NCBI GenBank assembly: GCA_002350765.1
Contig: DEFK01000037.1
Coordinates: 4,388-68,387 of the forward strand
Length of the DNA: 64,000 nt
Reading direction: 5' to 3'
DNA from: Ruminococcaceae bacterium UBA2854
GTDB taxonomy: Bacteria > Bacillota > Clostridia > Oscillospirales > Acutalibacteraceae
The notes beneath the pieces were generated by a model that was not told where the DNA came from, did not search any database, and saw nothing but the letters and a program-made list of their open reading frames with translations. A program made the position numbers and the translations under genes. Positions within the stretch are counted from its first letter, which is position 1. The number at the start of each line of letters is the position of its first letter. Below are positions 51,097-58,872 of this stretch, piece after piece.

Positions 51097-51403
51097 AGTC
51101 GAATTTCTACCCATAGCGAAACAGGATTTGACGGAGATTGCTCTCTACATCAAAGATGAACTCAAAAACCCGTCTGCCGCATACAATACTGTTGAGAAAA
51201 TAGTTGAGGCGGCGCAAAAGTTAGAGACATTCCCCTATTCAAATAGTGTCTTTAAACCAATCCGACCGCTAAAAAAGGAATACAGAAAAATTCTCATAAA
51301 GAATTATATGCTGTTCTATACCGTTGATGAACAGCAGAAAAATGTAACCGTTAGCCGTATCATTTACGCAAAACGCAACCTAAGTGATCAAATAACTGAA
51401 TAG
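51089..51403 (+). CDS. RelE/ParE-family toxin
   Basis: About 104 residues from the ATG at 51089 (AAAGGTGA 5 nt upstream). ParE-type fold signs: YKVEFLPIAKQDLTEIALYIKDEL, FPYSNSVFKPIRPLKKEYRKILIKNYMLFYTVD and SRIIYAKRNL at the end. The set of C-terminal basic residues fits ParE (gyrase-directed) better than RelE, but target assignment is not certain. Translationally coupled to the antitoxin. Confidence 0.9.
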   Translation: MYKVEFLPIAKQDLTEIALYIKDELKNPSAAYNTVEKIVEAAQKLETFPYSNSVFKPIRPLKKEYRKILIKNYMLFYTVDEQQKNVTVSRIIYAKRNLSDQITE

Positions 51404-51411
51404 ATTTAACG

Positions 51412-51446
51412 AAACAGGGCTGTCGCACGACAGCCCTTGTTTTATT
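51412..51446 (+). terminator. Terminator of the toxin-antitoxin operon
   Basis: AACA-AGGGCTGT / ACAGCCCT-TGTT hairpin followed by TTATT, in the 38 nt gap to the convergent Fic remnant. Confidence 0.8.
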
Positions 51447-51687
51447 CCATATCAAACATTTTCATCAGATTTTTAAATGTATCCTGACCATCAAGGCAGG
51501 TATCAATAAGATAACCGGGTTCATTTTTCCATTCAGAGAGACCTCTGTAATAGAAAAGCTTCTTTGAATCCTCAATTATAAATGGAATTATTGAATAGCG
51601 TAAGCATTCTTTTAAAGCAATCAGTCTGCCCACTCTGCCATTACCGTCCTGGAATGGATGAATATTCTCAAATTCATACTTTTTCAT
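51442..51687 (-). pseudogene. Fic-domain C-terminal remnant
   Basis: 81 residues that start immediately before the Fic active-site motif: FENIHPFQDGNGRVGRLIAL (HPFxDGNGRxxR complete), then the helices that normally follow. The roughly 100 residues and helices that should precede the motif are absent; the ATG overlaps the end of the peptide deformylase gene (ATGA). Fic domains transfer AMP to proteins, but half a domain should not fold alone, so this is probably a decayed or recombined gene. Nothing upstream in this frame restores the missing part. Confidence 0.8.
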
Positions 51688-52097
51688 ATCAAAACTCCGT
51701 TACAATGGTCTATTTCGTGCTGGATAATCTGGGCGGTAAATCCTGTATAATTCGCTGTTTTCCATTTGAATAAACTATCCTGGTATTTTACTCGGATATT
51801 TTTGTACCGAGTAGTCGGTCTTGGAGCGCCGAGTAACGAAAGGCAACTTTCTTCGGTCTGAAACCCGCCTGACTTTCCGACAATCTCAGGATTATACATA
51901 ACCACATAATTGCCGTTGTCGTTGAACGCGATAACACACTTTGTAACGCCTATCATATTAGCTGCCATACCAACGCAGGTTTCTCTATGCGCAATCAGCG
52001 TTTCGAGCAAATCCTTTCCTACTTGGATATCGTTTTTATCGGCTGGTTTTGATTTAATTCCCAAAAACATCGGGTCGTGTACTAAGTCTTTAATCAT
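51684..52097 (-). CDS. Diverged peptide deformylase
   Basis: 137 residues. Motif 2 EESCLSL (Cys85) and motif 3 QHEIDH (His127, Glu128, His131) give all metal ligands. Motif 1 reads VGMAANMIG, with Met in place of the conserved Gln. The protein ends right after HCNGVLI and lacks the C-terminal helix of standard deformylases, as in a short group found in Clostridia. A housekeeping def is probably elsewhere. AGGTGA before the ATG. Overlaps the Fic remnant by 4 nt. Confidence 0.85.
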   Translation of the reverse strand: MIKDLVHDPMFLGIKSKPADKNDIQVGKDLLETLIAHRETCVGMAANMIGVTKCVIAFNDNGNYVVMYNPEIVGKSGGFQTEESCLSLLGAPRPTTRYKNIRVKYQDSLFKWKTANYTGFTAQIIQHEIDHCNGVLI

Positions 52098-52243
52098 ATT
52101 TTCACCTATTAAATACTAATCATTTTTCTAAATTCATTCTAATTAGCGTACTATATGCTTTAAGAATCAGATAAAGAAGTAATATGTGTATAGAATAACA
52201 AGCGCGGTTTCTGTTACAGATTCCGCGTTTGAGTCTTTTATTC

Positions 52244-53173
52244 TTATTTACTTGCGTTGTCAAGCTTGTCGCGAATCTCTTCAACAGCTTTCATTTTTTT
52301 AGTTATAGCTTTCAGCGCTTCACGAAGACGGCGATTATCCCGCTTGAGCGCTTCGGGATTTTTCATAACTTTCCTTGTCTTTACCCCGTCTTTTTCAGCG
52401 ACGCCAACAGCCTTATCTTGAAGCTCGTTGTCCTTTTTATCCGCCTTAACATCAGCGGTTCGCGCTATGCTTTCTGCTGTTTTCACTACGGGTTTAGCGA
52501 CAGTTTCCTCCTTTTCCTCAATAGGTTCGGGAATGGTTTCTGCTTTTTCCTCTGCGGGTTCGGCAACAGTTTCAGTCTTTTCTTCGACGGGTTCGGTGAC
52601 GGGTTCCGCTTTTTTCTCCGCGGGTTCGGTGACGGGTTCCGCTTTTTCCTCGGTGGGTTCGGTGATGGGTGCTGTCTTTTCTTCCACGGGTTCAGTAACA
52701 GGTTCAGTCTTTTCCTCCACAGGTTCAATGACAGTTTCAATCTTTTCTTCCGTGGGCTCGGGAACGATTTCCGCTTTTTCTTCCACGGGTTCAGTAACGG
52801 CTTCTGTCTTTTTCTCGGAAATCACGGTCGTGCTTTTAGATATTTTCTCACGAGGCTCCTCTGTTTTTATTTCCAGGATTGCGCGGTAGCATTTCAAGTC
52901 ACTCGCAATCTTCGTCCTGCTTTTTTCAATATCCTTGATCAAATGCGCCTGCTTATCGTTTAAAGGCGCACTATCGCTGTTTTTTAATAGATTATAGTAT
53001 TCCTTACCCAGCTCAATATAAGCGCGGTTCAGCGATTCCAGCTCGCTTCTCATCTCTTTTTTCAGGTGGTTGAGCTTCGTCTTATTATGGCTCTTCTCGA
53101 CAATATTCTGGGTAACGTTTGTCAAGGTATCAGAAGCGGTGTTAAAAAACTTATTGAATACATTGTTCAGCAT
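52244..53173 (-). CDS. Coiled-coil protein with ten 11-residue acidic repeats
   Basis: 309 residues: an N-terminal helical domain (1-110; NIVEKSHNKTKLNHLKKEMRSELESLNRAYIELGKEYYNLL), ten tandem 11-mers of the form PVTEPVEEKTE (about 125-234), and a basic C-terminal helix (RRLREALKAITKKMKAVEEI). No signal peptide or transmembrane segment. The repeats are Glu/Pro/Lys-rich and probably extended. AAGGAG precedes the ATG. No family is recognised; the N-terminus recalls small cytosolic proteins found beside zinc-ribbon proteins in Clostridia, but this is weak. Confidence 0.75.
   Translation of the reverse strand: MLNNVFNKFFNTASDTLTNVTQNIVEKSHNKTKLNHLKKEMRSELESLNRAYIELGKEYYNLLKNSDSAPLNDKQAHLIKDIEKSRTKIASDLKCYRAILEIKTEEPREKISKSTTVISEKKTEAVTEPVEEKAEIVPEPTEEKIETVIEPVEEKTEPVTEPVEEKTAPITEPTEEKAEPVTEPAEKKAEPVTEPVEEKTETVAEPAEEKAETIPEPIEEKEETVAKPVVKTAESIARTADVKADKKDNELQDKAVGVAEKDGVKTRKVMKNPEALKRDNRRLREALKAITKKMKAVEEIRDKLDNASK
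52472..52801. repeat. 33 bp tandem repeat array (10 units, coding)
   Basis: Ten in-frame 33 bp units encode 11-residue repeats varying at two or three positions (PVTEPVEEKTE, IVPEPTEEKIE, TVAEPAEEKAE). On the plus strand the units read as GGTTC(G/A)GT(G/A)AC... The number of units is likely to vary between strains. Confidence 0.85.
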
Positions 53174-53531
53174 ATAAAAAACTCCTTCAATCCAGTTTAT
53201 TATTTTTTCTCTACATTTCTACATATTATACTACCAAAAAATCAGTAAATACACAAGAGATTCAGAGAATTATATCGCTGACTTTTATAACAATTAATTA
53301 TGATATAAAAATAGCGACTGATTACTCAGCCGCTATTCTTTCTTTGGTGTCCTTTTGATTATATTTTTAATAACAGATTTTAACACCGTATATTGTTGTA
53401 ATAATTTGTTATTCAACCTGTGATAAGGCTTGCTTCTATATAATTATTTATTTATAGGGTTTACAGCGTCAATAAGCTCCTGCTCGCTTGCAAGATGGGA
53501 CTCCCCTATATCGGATAACCACTGAGCTACA
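53174..53531. other. Gene-free gap with terminator and tRNA-like remnant
   Basis: 358 nt without a credible gene. It holds the upstream region of the repeat protein, a terminator hairpin (53303-53337), and, against the 3' end of the GH3 gene, a sequence that looks like the 5' third of a tRNA (see the finding at 53472). Confidence 0.6.
53303..53337 (-). terminator. Terminator downstream of the GH3-dockerin gene
   Basis: On the minus strand AATAGCGgCTGA / TCAGtCGCTATT with a GTAA loop, followed by TTTTTATATC. About 195 nt after the GH3 stop. Confidence 0.85.
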
Positions 53532-55688
53532 TTAGCTGAAAATCCGCTTGCCTATATCCTCGGGAGCGGGTTTTTTAGCGAGATATTTCTGGATATTTGT
53601 AGCGTCGGTAATATTTATCTTGCCGTTTCCGTCAGTATCGGCGGCGTCAACGTTAAAGCTTTCGTCCATATTAAATCTCGCGATATACTTCTGGATAAGT
53701 GTAGCGTCCGTAATCGTGATTTTACCGTCGCCGTCGGTATCGCCGAGGAGAATTTCCTTTTTATCGGAATAGGTCAAGCCGTATCCGCGCTCGTAGAGGA
53801 ATTCGTCGGCGAAAGTAAAGTCGGATTTAAGCTTAGGAATATTTACGGGTAACTTAGCCGTAGGCTTTACACCGCTGTCAAACGCCATATAAAGTGCCAC
53901 GGGCATATTCGGGCCGTAGGCTTTAAGGTCACTATCCTTAACTCTCGGGTCCTCGCTCATAATTCTCGAGCCGTAAGCGACCATAATCGCGTCCGCGCTC
54001 TGGAAACGGGCTACATCATAAGGCAGATAACAACTTACTATAGTTACCTTGGAGCCGTTTTTATGCGCGTCGTCGATAATCTCGTTTACTATCTTAAAGG
54101 TTTCGCCGTCCTCGGTTTCGGGTTTTAAATCGTCGGAGCTGAACATTCTTGTGAAAATCACAACATTATCGGCGTCCTTGGTAATAGGAGCTATATCCTC
54201 CGCGGTTTTATTCGCGTAGGTATCAATAACGACATCGCTGCGGTCGTCGAGCTTCTTATTATCCTTTAAAAGTCCTACGGCGTAATCCATAGAATTACAG
54301 CCGTCCTTATTAGCGGCGAGTACAACTGTTTTTCCGCTGTTTTTAATCGGCAGAGTGTCGTTATCGTTCTTAACAAGGGTAATCGAGCGCTTGGTGATTT
54401 CCCATTCCTTATTATGGTTATCCTTAGAGCCGACTGTTGCTTTAGCGTTCTCGACCTTTTCCTCAATATCGGGGTTGCTGTAGCCGTCGAGCAGACCGCG
54501 TTTTTCTTTCAGTCTTAATATTCTCTCTACGGACTCGTTTACTCTGTCGATCTTAATATCGCCCTTTTCGATCATTTCTACGAGCTTAGCGATATAATCC
54601 TCGGTATCCTTTAATTGAGCGGAGGAATATGTTGAGGTCGGTACAAGAAGGATATCAACACCCGCGTTAATAGCGAGCTTAGCCGCGTCGTATCTGTCGA
54701 AGTGCTTATTAATAGCGTCCATATCCATAGCGTCGGTTATAACAACGCCGTCGAAATTCATATCTTTTCTGAGAATATCGGTCAGGATAGTCTTGGAAAG
54801 AGTAGCGGGAAGGTTAATCTCCTTGCCTGTCAGCTTGGAAATATAGGTTTCCTTTTCTACGTTAGGATACTCGATATGAGCTGTCATAATCATATCGGCT
54901 CCCGCGTCGATAGACTTCTTAAACGGTATAAGCTCACATTTCTTTAAGTCCTCATATGTGCTGTATACACAGGGAAGTCCCGTATGGCTGTCTGTGTCGG
55001 TGTTGCCGTGGCCCGGGAAATGTTTAAGCGAAGCGGATACGTTGTTGCTCTGTAAGCCGTCTATAAATTTTTCGGCGTGCTCGGCTACAGTTTCGGGATC
55101 ATCGGAGAAAGAACGGATTCCGATAACGGGGTTAGCGGGGTTGTTATTTACGTCAACAACAGGCGCGAAGTCGATACTAAATCCGATAGATTTAAGCTCG
55201 CTGCTCACGATAGAAGCCGCGGAGGATGTGTAATTATAATCTCCCGCCGCGCCTAAAGCCATATTACCGCAAAGCGCCGTACCTGTCGCAATACGGCATA
55301 CGCTTCCGCCCTCCTGGTCAACAGCGGTTAAAAGCGCGGGTCTTTCATCATCCGACGCCGCGTTAGCCTTCTGCATATCGTCAATTAGGCGTGTTGTCAT
55401 TTCGGCGGTCTTACAGCTCTGGGCATATAAAATCACGCCAGCGAAGCCGTATTTCTTGATAAAAGCCGCTGTTTCGGCGTTAAGCTCCTCGACGCCTGTC
55501 ATATCGCTTTCGCCCTCCTGCCAATAGCGGAACGACGGCATAAGCATCTGGGTTATTTTCTGCTCAACAGTCATTTTACTCAACATATCGCTTACCTTGT
55601 CGTTATCAGCGGCTGAAACGGGAACAGCGGTTGCCGCTACGCTCATAACGATAAGCAGGCTGAGTATTGCGCATAAGATTTTTTTCAT
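53532..55688 (-). CDS. Secreted GH3 (NagZ-type) glycosidase with dockerin
   Basis: 718 residues. Signal peptide (1-26). GH3 barrel (about 30-410) with the NagZ signature LKHFPGHGNTDTDSH (the Asp-His pair that acts as acid/base in beta-N-acetylglucosaminidases) and nucleophile Asp319 in VVITDAMDMDAI; a second alpha/beta domain (about 430-640). The C-terminal dockerin (about 645-705) has textbook loops DTDGDGKITITD and DTDGNGKINITD, followed by a short tail. NagZ-type enzymes release terminal N-acetylglucosamine from peptidoglycan or chitin fragments; here the enzyme is secreted and scaffold-bound, unlike the usual cytosolic or lipoprotein forms. Confidence 0.92.
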   Translation of the reverse strand: MKKILCAILSLLIVMSVAATAVPVSAADNDKVSDMLSKMTVEQKITQMLMPSFRYWQEGESDMTGVEELNAETAAFIKKYGFAGVILYAQSCKTAEMTTRLIDDMQKANAASDDERPALLTAVDQEGGSVCRIATGTALCGNMALGAAGDYNYTSSAASIVSSELKSIGFSIDFAPVVDVNNNPANPVIGIRSFSDDPETVAEHAEKFIDGLQSNNVSASLKHFPGHGNTDTDSHTGLPCVYSTYEDLKKCELIPFKKSIDAGADMIMTAHIEYPNVEKETYISKLTGKEINLPATLSKTILTDILRKDMNFDGVVITDAMDMDAINKHFDRYDAAKLAINAGVDILLVPTSTYSSAQLKDTEDYIAKLVEMIEKGDIKIDRVNESVERILRLKEKRGLLDGYSNPDIEEKVENAKATVGSKDNHNKEWEITKRSITLVKNDNDTLPIKNSGKTVVLAANKDGCNSMDYAVGLLKDNKKLDDRSDVVIDTYANKTAEDIAPITKDADNVVIFTRMFSSDDLKPETEDGETFKIVNEIIDDAHKNGSKVTIVSCYLPYDVARFQSADAIMVAYGSRIMSEDPRVKDSDLKAYGPNMPVALYMAFDSGVKPTAKLPVNIPKLKSDFTFADEFLYERGYGLTYSDKKEILLGDTDGDGKITITDATLIQKYIARFNMDESFNVDAADTDGNGKINITDATNIQKYLAKKPAPEDIGKRIFS

Positions 55689-55731
55689 AATAAACTCTCC
55701 CTTTACAGTTTTATATTAAAACATTTTTCAC

Positions 55732-56223
55732 TTATTTATATTTGGCTGAATAATGCTCGGGGTGCGACCTCGGCAGGTTGTACTCTGACTTATCGAAAGC
55801 GAGTATCAGAGAAAATACAGGCGGTAATACAAACAGCCCGATACCGAACCGCTCGCTTTTCGTAAAGCAGTAGCACATCTTCATAATATGGATTATTTCC
55901 ATTATGAGCGTAATAATAATCGCTATCGCTAACAGGACATCTTCCAGCCACAGCGGTCTTACTTTAAACACTTCCATAAAAATCTCAAACACCCATAACG
56001 CCATATCGAGAATAAACCAGAAATGACGCATACCTACAATATGGTGTCCTACGAATACACTGTAAAAGGGAATAAGCGATTTCCAGCCCTTTTCCCCCGC
56101 TTTTTCGAATATCTTCCATTGAGCGACAGTAAGCGCGATATAATAAACCAGCGACAGAATAACCGCTAATTCAAAAAGCCCTTTATGCTCAGTTAATTCT
56201 TCAATTATACTTTCCAGAATCAT
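55732..56223 (-). CDS. DUF5684-like integral membrane protein
   Basis: About 163 residues from the ATG at 56223 (GGTGAT upstream; the frame opens 72 nt earlier in hydrophobic but unsupported sequence). Four hydrophobic helices; the motif QWKIFEKAGEKGWKSLIPFYSVFVGHHIVG is characteristic of DUF5684 proteins, and FGIGLFVLPPVFSLILAFDKSEY matches their end. Function unknown. 43 nt upstream of the GH3-dockerin gene on the same strand. Confidence 0.75.
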   Translation of the reverse strand: MILESIIEELTEHKGLFELAVILSLVYYIALTVAQWKIFEKAGEKGWKSLIPFYSVFVGHHIVGMRHFWFILDMALWVFEIFMEVFKVRPLWLEDVLLAIAIIITLIMEIIHIMKMCYCFTKSERFGIGLFVLPPVFSLILAFDKSEYNLPRSHPEHYSAKYK

Positions 56224-56416
56224 CGTATCACCAAATAAAAAAATATTATATTTATAATAACAGAAAAAGTAAAAAAAGTCCACAGAAAAACACAATTGAT
56301 TTATCTGTTTTTTAATTCTATATTAGAATTATACTTTAAAGCCTCAAAGCGCCTGATTATTGCGAAAACAATTTTGGATATGCGTTTTCACGGAAACACC
56401 AATATTATTATTTAAT

Positions 56417-56464
56417 GTATTGTGCAATACGTGAATTGAAATCGTTCCCGCGTTTTGGTACAAT
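56417..56464 (+). promoter_or_regulatory. Promoter and possible operator of amylase gene
   Basis: TTGAAA (56436-56441), 17 nt, TACAAT (56459-56464). Five bases upstream of the -35 box is the inverted repeat GTATTG-TG-CAATAC (56417-56430), a possible regulator site. Just upstream, GTGAAAACGCATATCC on the minus strand partly resembles a LacI/CcpA-type site but does not fit the cre consensus. Confidence 0.55.
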
Positions 56465-56501
56465 ACTAATGTAGGTATTTTTGATTTAGGAGTTGAATGA
56501 A

Positions 56502-58766
56502 ATGACAAAAAGGATTATGGGATTAGTGCTGTGCATCTGCATTATAATCTCCTGCTGCGCGTTCGGCGCAATTCAGACCGCCGCCGCGGATAAGTCGGCG
56601 AAAACAACCGCCGCCGATACCGCTAAAAACGTAAGCGGCGTGGACTACGGACTTCCGAGCAATATTTCGGACGGAAATATTCTCCACTGCTTTAACTGGA
56701 AGTACAACGACATTAAAAACGAGCTTAAAAGCATAGCCGAGGCGGGCTTTGTCGCTGTACAGACCTCCCCCGCTCAGCCCCAGGACACCTCGGGTAAATG
56801 GTACTGGCTGTATCAGCCGCGCGGTTTCTATGTTGACTACAACGACCTCGGAAGCAGATCGGAGTTGCAGAGCTTATGCACAGAGGCTAAGAAGTACGGA
56901 ATTAAAGTCATTGTTGATATTGTTGCAAACCACCTTACAGGCGACCACGGCAAGATTCAGGACAACCTCAAGGACAGCAAATACTGGCATAATAACGGCA
57001 AATGTACAAACTGGAAGGACCGCACTCAGCTGACCAAGTGCAATATCGGCGATTACGCCGACCTTAAAACCGAGGACAGCTATGTTCAGAATATTGTAAA
57101 AGGTTACTTAAACGATTTAAAGAGCATAGGCGTTTCGGGATTCCGTTTTGACGCGGCGAAGCATATCGGTACTCCCGCCGAGGGTGATAACTTCTTCAGT
57201 ATGGTAAAGAACGTAGGGCTCTGGTCATACGGCGAAATCCTCGACAGCCCCGGTGGTAATGAAGTCAACGTACTTAAAGAATACACAAAGTATATCGGCG
57301 TAAACGACGGCTACTACAGCGGCGAGCTTACAGGCGGTATGAGAGACGGCAAGGTTGTTACCAACACCTCCAACTGGAAGAAAAAGGGAGTTGACGGTAC
57401 TAAGCTTATATATATGGCGGAAACTCACGATACTTACTCCAACAACGGCGACGAGGGTTGGACTAAGAATCTCGACCAGAAAATCATTGACCGTTCATAC
57501 GCTATTCTCGCCTCAAGAGCCGACGCTCAGGCGCTCTATCTCTCAAGACCCGGTTCCACCGACAGAGAGAGCATTTACGCGGGTAATAAAGGAAGCGTAC
57601 ACTATAAATCGAAGGAAGTAGCCGAGGTAAACCACTTTAAAAACGCCTTAGTCGGCAGAAGCGAAAGCTATACCTCGGGCGACGGCTGCGACGTTGTATG
57701 CCGTGAGGGAGGCGCTGTAGTCGCTTCGGCAAAAGGCACAAGCGGTAAAGTTACAGTTCCCAACGCGGACGGACTTGTTAAGTCGGGCACATATACCGAC
57801 AAAGTTTCAGGAAATACATGGACAGTTACGAGCACAAATATGACAGGTACGCTCGGCAGCACGGGTATCGCTGTATTCTACAGCACTGAGCCTGCGGGTC
57901 CTACAGCTTCCGCTACACCGTCTACATCATACAAAACGGATACAATGAAGGTTACTCTCAGCTTTTCCGACGCGACCTCCGCTCAGTATTCAATCAACGG
58001 CGGCGCTTTCACAAATTATACAAACGGACAGGTTATTACAATCGGCGCGGACGCGGACTACGGCGACGCTACAACAGTAAGCGTAAAGGCTACCGACGGT
58101 ACAAGCTGGAGCGATGTTAAGACCTATACATATACCAAAGAAGATCCGAACGCTAAACAGCGCGTGTTCTTCGATAACACAAGCTACAACTGGTCTAAGG
58201 TTTATGCTTACATCTATTCGGGAAGCGATAACAACGGAACGTGGCCGGGTCAGCTTATGACTAAGGACAGCGCGACAGGCTACTATGTACTCGAGATTCC
58301 CGAAGCTCTCTCCGACGGCAATATAATCTTTACCGAAAGCGACAGCGAGTCATCCACTAACCGATACCCCGCTCACCAACAGCCCGGACTGTCCTTAGAA
58401 GGAAAGTCAAAGATATTTAAAGCGGGAAATGTTTTCGAGGAATACAAGCCCGTAAAACCAACCGCGGCTCCGACGGAAGCGACTACCGAAGCTCCTACGG
58501 AAATCACTACAGCCGTTCAAACCGAGCCCGCTACAGTATTTGCAGGCATAATCGGCGACGTTAACGGCGACAACACCGTAAATATTAAGGACGCTACACA
58601 GATTCAGAAGTCAATCGCTTCTCTCGTACAGCTTTCCGATAAAGAAAAGCTCCTCGCCGACGTTAACAACAACGGCAGAGTTGATATTAAGGACGCTACC
58701 TGTATTCAGAAATACGCCGCGAGACTCAGCGGTTCAGAAAACGCGGGACAGAATTACGCGGGATAA
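56502..58766 (+). CDS. Secreted GH13 alpha-amylase with CBM26 and dockerin
   Basis: 754 residues from the ATG at 56502 (AGGAG 9 nt upstream; an in-frame TTG lies 9 nt earlier). Signal peptide (1-29); GH13 barrel with VIVDIVANH, GFRFDAAKHIG (Asp217), WSYGEILDS (Glu245) and AETHDTYSN (Asp310); all-beta domain C (about 385-462); Ig/Fn3-like spacer (about 468-548); CBM26 (about 553-648; VFFDNTSYNWSKVYAYIYSG, WPGQLMTKD); Thr/Pro linker; dockerin (685-745) with loops DVNGDNTVNIKD and DVNNNGRVDIKD and ATxIQK motifs. It binds and cleaves starch while docked to a scaffold. Confidence 0.96.
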   Translation: MTKRIMGLVLCICIIISCCAFGAIQTAAADKSAKTTAADTAKNVSGVDYGLPSNISDGNILHCFNWKYNDIKNELKSIAEAGFVAVQTSPAQPQDTSGKWYWLYQPRGFYVDYNDLGSRSELQSLCTEAKKYGIKVIVDIVANHLTGDHGKIQDNLKDSKYWHNNGKCTNWKDRTQLTKCNIGDYADLKTEDSYVQNIVKGYLNDLKSIGVSGFRFDAAKHIGTPAEGDNFFSMVKNVGLWSYGEILDSPGGNEVNVLKEYTKYIGVNDGYYSGELTGGMRDGKVVTNTSNWKKKGVDGTKLIYMAETHDTYSNNGDEGWTKNLDQKIIDRSYAILASRADAQALYLSRPGSTDRESIYAGNKGSVHYKSKEVAEVNHFKNALVGRSESYTSGDGCDVVCREGGAVVASAKGTSGKVTVPNADGLVKSGTYTDKVSGNTWTVTSTNMTGTLGSTGIAVFYSTEPAGPTASATPSTSYKTDTMKVTLSFSDATSAQYSINGGAFTNYTNGQVITIGADADYGDATTVSVKATDGTSWSDVKTYTYTKEDPNAKQRVFFDNTSYNWSKVYAYIYSGSDNNGTWPGQLMTKDSATGYYVLEIPEALSDGNIIFTESDSESSTNRYPAHQQPGLSLEGKSKIFKAGNVFEEYKPVKPTAAPTEATTEAPTEITTAVQTEPATVFAGIIGDVNGDNTVNIKDATQIQKSIASLVQLSDKEKLLADVNNNGRVDIKDATCIQKYAARLSGSENAGQNYAG

Positions 58767-58781
58767 TTTAATAAGTAAACT

Positions 58782-58815
58782 AAAAGGGACTGATTTTGTC
58801 AGTCCCTTTTCTCTT
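58782..58815 (+). terminator. Terminator of amylase gene
   Basis: AAAAGGGACTGA / TCAGTCCCTTTT stem, loop TTTTG, then CTCTT. Confidence 0.93.
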
Positions 58816-58820
58816 ATAGC

Positions 58821-58857
58821 AAAAAATATCCGCGGTAAGCATAAGCCTGCCGCGGAT
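58821..58857 (-). terminator. Terminator of VanY-like gene
   Basis: On the minus strand ATCCGCGG(cAGGC) / (GCttA)CCGCGGAT with an 8 bp perfect outer stem, followed by ATTTTTT. Confidence 0.88.
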
Positions 58858-58872
58858 AATTTAATTATTATA

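Noticed and set aside
52428..52963. Long plus-strand frames rich in Ser/Val/Phe/Gly opposite the repeat protein
   Set aside because: They arise from the 33 bp repeat read in the other direction. The minus-strand frame has the ribosome binding site and sensible helical ends.
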